From: Ectocarpus siliculosus
Lineage: Eukaryota > Sar > Phaeophyceae > Ectocarpales > Ectocarpaceae
Assembly (NCBI GenBank): GCA_000310025.1
Contig: FN649748.1
Location: forward strand, 1,558,191 to 1,577,668
DNA: 19,478 nucleotides
Direction of reading: 5' to 3'
In this document: positions 16,640-19,478 of the stretch, piece after piece
How the letters are laid out: the number at the start of each line of letters is the position of its first letter
Numbering within the stretch: position 1 is the first letter of the stretch
Program-made: the position numbers and the translations under genes
The notes under the pieces: model-generated
Told to the model about the DNA's origin: nothing
What the model saw: the letters and a program-made list of their open reading frames with translations, nothing else
The model's database searches: none

Positions 16640-19322
16640 ATGGCTAGCGTAAAGGCAACGGGCATGATGATGCGGGTTGCGGGCCGAACAGTCCGACCGT
16701 CGACGACGGCGGCCCTCGCCAGCGCGCAGACCCGTGGGATCGCGAGGACAGCAACGGCTCTGAGCGCCAAGAAGATTGCGGTCAAGAACCCGGTGGTCGA
16801 CCTCGACGGGGATGAGATGACCCGTATCATCTGGTAAGTGGAGAGGACCGGATTGTTGCAGCAAAGCTAGCGCGCCTGCGGCTTCTTGGAGCCAAGACGC
16901 CGCGCATGTTTTGTCAGCTCACGACGATTGCCAGCAGGCTTGGTCCGTAGGACTTTCTCCGGGAAAGTGTTGCAGATTCTGATCGAGCTTCGATCTCTGC
17001 TCATATATGCGCGCTTCCAAAATGGGCGGTTTTGGTCGTTGCAGACCAGAGCGCCAACGAAGCCACCGCTGCTGCACCTGGGGCGGGCCGATAGCAACGC
17101 CTTCCGGATCACGCATATCTGTCTTGTTGGGTGTCTTGCGGAAGGGAGGGCTCCTGCCGTGCGGGTTAGCGAGCTTGTCCGTTGGTCGTTCGCCGGTTTA
17201 TCCGGCCAACCAGCTGTTTGAAGTTGGTGCCTGGTTTGAGGCCCTTCGGAAGCGTGTGCCTGCCCGTTCGTGCTTTTGCCCGGAGAAAGCTTCAACATTC
17301 TCCAGCGGCAGCCGCGGTATGCGAGGCATACATACCCTTGCGTGCAGCCTGTAATAGTGCGTTGTAGAGCCGTCGTCGCAAGCGTCAAGAAGAGGGGTGT
17401 GGATCCGTGGCGCCGCTTGTTCCGGGCATGCGGTCTTCGGTTGGGGTGGCATAAAAAAGCTCGTTTTTGAGGAGCAACAACTTCGGAGGAAGTGCAACTA
17501 CGTGGCCGACACCTCATGCATTTACCATATGAATCCCTCGAGCAGATATTATAGTCTTCTGTTGACGCACGGGTGGCATGATGCAGAATAGTAAGTAGCG
17601 TCAATCCCCCAAGGGTTTGTGAGGCGGTCCCTGTTCTCGATGAGAGGAAACTAGGCGTGGATCTCCCGTGCACATGAAGTTGCGGTTCCGACGACGTGTT
17701 GCCTAGAGCCACAAGAAGAGCCCAGAGCCTGAAGGGCTGAAAGTGTCGGTCCGATAGATGGCGTTGCAAAGTGGAAGGTTGCAGCACTTGCGTGCAATCC
17801 GCCAGTGCCCCGGTTATCTCCCAAAGCTATGGGGCATGGACGCAAGTACTGGCTGCTTTCCAGCACCGGTGGCATGCCGAACCCAACCAATCAGTACCCA
17901 CCAACAACATGCAGTTCATGCATGCAATGCTACACTGCTGTACGTAGCGGTCGAATGTTCCGCATCTTGCCGACTAGGGCATGTCGAACAACAAGCCTGC
18001 TGTGTTTGGTTCATTTCAGCGCAGATATCGGGACTGTAGATGAATCAGCAGCGAAGGGTAGCATCGTACAAGATGAATTGTGGCAGTGCAGTCGTGTGCA
18101 ACATCTTTCCTCATACTTTACCATGCCTTCCCTGCATGATGCATTTGCACTGCTGTTAAGACTGACTGACATGTACTGGCATGTGGTATGTTCATGTACA
18201 GTAGTAGCAAGAGCAGGTTGCAGAAGCAGACGCTGAATTCGTGTTGATAGGTCCTCATTCAGATACCATTTCAGCGATGTGTGGCTCTTTGCTCGCCGCA
18301 ATATGATTACCTTGGCGTCATACGAGAAAGTCCAGCTTAACTTTAGCCTTGGTGGGTATCTTGCGGTCCTCGACGATTCTCCGAAAACACGTGTCTTAAT
18401 ACTGACATATTTACCGCGTTCGATGTCCAGTCTATGTATGCAAAAGGGTTTCAGGAGTTCAGGAGACCCTCTCCTGTGACTCGCTTGCCCCGTTTCCTCT
18501 AGTGAACACTTTAAGCTCCGAGGCTGATAACAAACGTATTCTCGTATTTTGACCATGCGTTCTTTCTCTGCTGCGTGCCTGCGTTTCCGGGCGCGTTACT
18601 CGAAACAGGGACCACATCAAGAGCAAGCTCATCCTGCCGTACGTGGACCTGGACATCGAGTACTTCGACCTGGGATTGCCCAGCCGTGATGCCACCGACG
18701 ACCAGATCACCATCGACGCCGCGCACGCCATCTTGGTAAGGAGAAGTACCATGCCCTATCATACACCCCATCTAGTCTAATGGATGATATTGCTTGTGCC
18801 TGTTCTCGTGGCAAGGGGAAACACGAACCCAGCCAGCCATCGGTGGTTCGAAATTGTCTTTCTTGAAGACGAGGGCAGCAAGTGTTCAATGTGGTGCCGT
18901 GGGTGGCTTATTGTACTTCCCCGCTTGAGTCTCCAGATATCAAACGCGCTAAGTTTGTTTGTAGTACAGCCGTAGTAGCTTTGGGCTTCTGTTCTTTATC
19001 CTGTACCCTTGATTTGGCCCAGGTGGCGTCGTCGCCTCGAAGCATCTGTACTCGTAGATGGCATGGATTGGGTCTGACCTACAGCAGTAGAGCCTTGCAT
19101 GCATACATACCATATCAGCAGTACTCTTCGCTTCTGACCCCGGCTTGCGCCGTATATCCTCTCATCGTGTCCTCTTTGCCGAACGCCTGATTGGCCGAAC
19201 GATGATGCTGTGGCATGACTGCGATGCGTCGTCACCCTGTGATACCGGTGGCGGGCGTGCCCAGGAACACAACGTCGGCATCAAGTGCGCGACTATCACC
19301 CCCGACGAGCAGCGAATGGACG
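16640..19322 (+). CDS. IDH: NADP-dependent isocitrate dehydrogenase, 5' part (partial)
   Basis: Exons: 16640-16833, 18609-18735 and 19265-19322, with further exons beyond the right edge. The enzyme converts isocitrate to 2-oxoglutarate with reduction of NADP+. After a presequence of about 42 residues the mature N-terminus reads [21 protein letters not shown], and exon 2 continues [42 protein letters not shown]. Exon 3 reads [18 protein letters not shown]. These match the start of eukaryotic homodimeric NADP-IDH closely, including [10 protein letters not shown] next to the substrate- and nucleotide-binding loop. The presequence ([16 protein letters not shown] and onward) lacks acidic residues and is rich in Arg, Ser, Thr and Ala, which suggests mitochondrial import. 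ATG at 16640 is the natural start (context ACCATGG). Exon 3 ends in phase 1 at G|GTGAGA, which would fit a following Glu codon. About three quarters of the protein is missing at the window edge. Confidence 0.95.
16834..18608 (+). other. IDH intron 1 (1.8 kb)
   Basis: The donor CTG|GTAAGT is consensus and the acceptor is CGAAACAG. On the minus strand 16867-17787 is open for 306 codons, but it is Cys/His/Arg/Ser-rich and shows no motif I recognise. No RNA gene or clear repeat was found. Confidence 0.65.
18736..19264 (+). other. IDH intron 2
   Basis: Bounded by TTG|GTAAGG and GTGCCCAG. No feature was recognised inside. Confidence 0.75.
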
Positions 19323-19478
19323 GTGAGAACGAGTTTAATCTACAGACGTGATCATTTCAAAAGCACGAGGTGGACGTTTTCGAATTCCCTGCCGCTTTGT
19401 CTGTCGTGGGTAGAAAGATTCCCTGCCTGAAGACCGGAGAGAAGACCGGAGAGGGGGGGGGGGGGGGGGGGGGGGGGG
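19323..19478 (+). other. IDH intron 3 start and terminal G run
   Basis: Intron sequence after the exon 3 donor. It ends with a short tandem repeat (GAAGACCGGAGA, twice, about 19430-19452) and 26 consecutive G from 19453 to the last base. The G run is probably a low-complexity edge where assembly or sequencing stopped. Confidence 0.7.

Overview
This window looks like nuclear DNA of a brown alga or a close stramenopile relative, possibly Ectocarpus-like. The basis is: GC-rich genes split by GT-AG introns mostly of 0.3 to 2.5 kb; abundant microsatellites, some inside coding exons; a long gap downstream of a stop codon; and two predicted proteins whose N-termini resemble the bipartite plastid presequences (signal peptide, then a Phe at the cleavage site, then a Ser/Ala/Arg-rich transit peptide) of algae with secondary red plastids. 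The organism call is inference. I had no alignment or transcript data, so all splice junctions below were placed by hand from frame, splice consensus and family resemblance.

Layout. On the minus strand, about 202-5393 holds a gene for a large mTERF-repeat protein in seven well-supported exons plus a tentative last one. Its open frames are interrupted by poly-Glu, poly-Ala and poly-Gly tracts. Starting 205 bases away and divergently, 5599-15168 on the plus strand holds an 11-exon gene for an FtsH-like membrane AAA+ protein. It keeps the membrane region and a complete-looking AAA+ ATPase (Walker A, Walker B, pore loop, SRH arginines), but the stop comes just where the M41 zinc-protease domain would begin. 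Its ninth intron carries a roughly 750-base fold-back element built of smaller units with terminal inverted repeats. A 1.47-kb gap with a (TTG)n microsatellite and two AATAAA hexamers follows. From 16640 the first three exons of a eukaryotic-type NADP-dependent isocitrate dehydrogenase with a mitochondrial-like presequence run off the right edge, where the sequence ends in a 26-base G run.

How they fit together. The divergent pair share one short promoter region and both appear plastid-directed. One is an organelle nucleic-acid-binding (mTERF) type and the other a membrane-anchored AAA+ ATPase without its protease, so shared control is a reasonable but untested idea. The IDH gene is an independent metabolic gene. 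The most unusual item is the protease-less FtsH; the fold-back element and a possible in-frame alternative acceptor after transmembrane segment 2 come next. I found no CRISPR array, rRNA, tRNA or bacterial-type operon.
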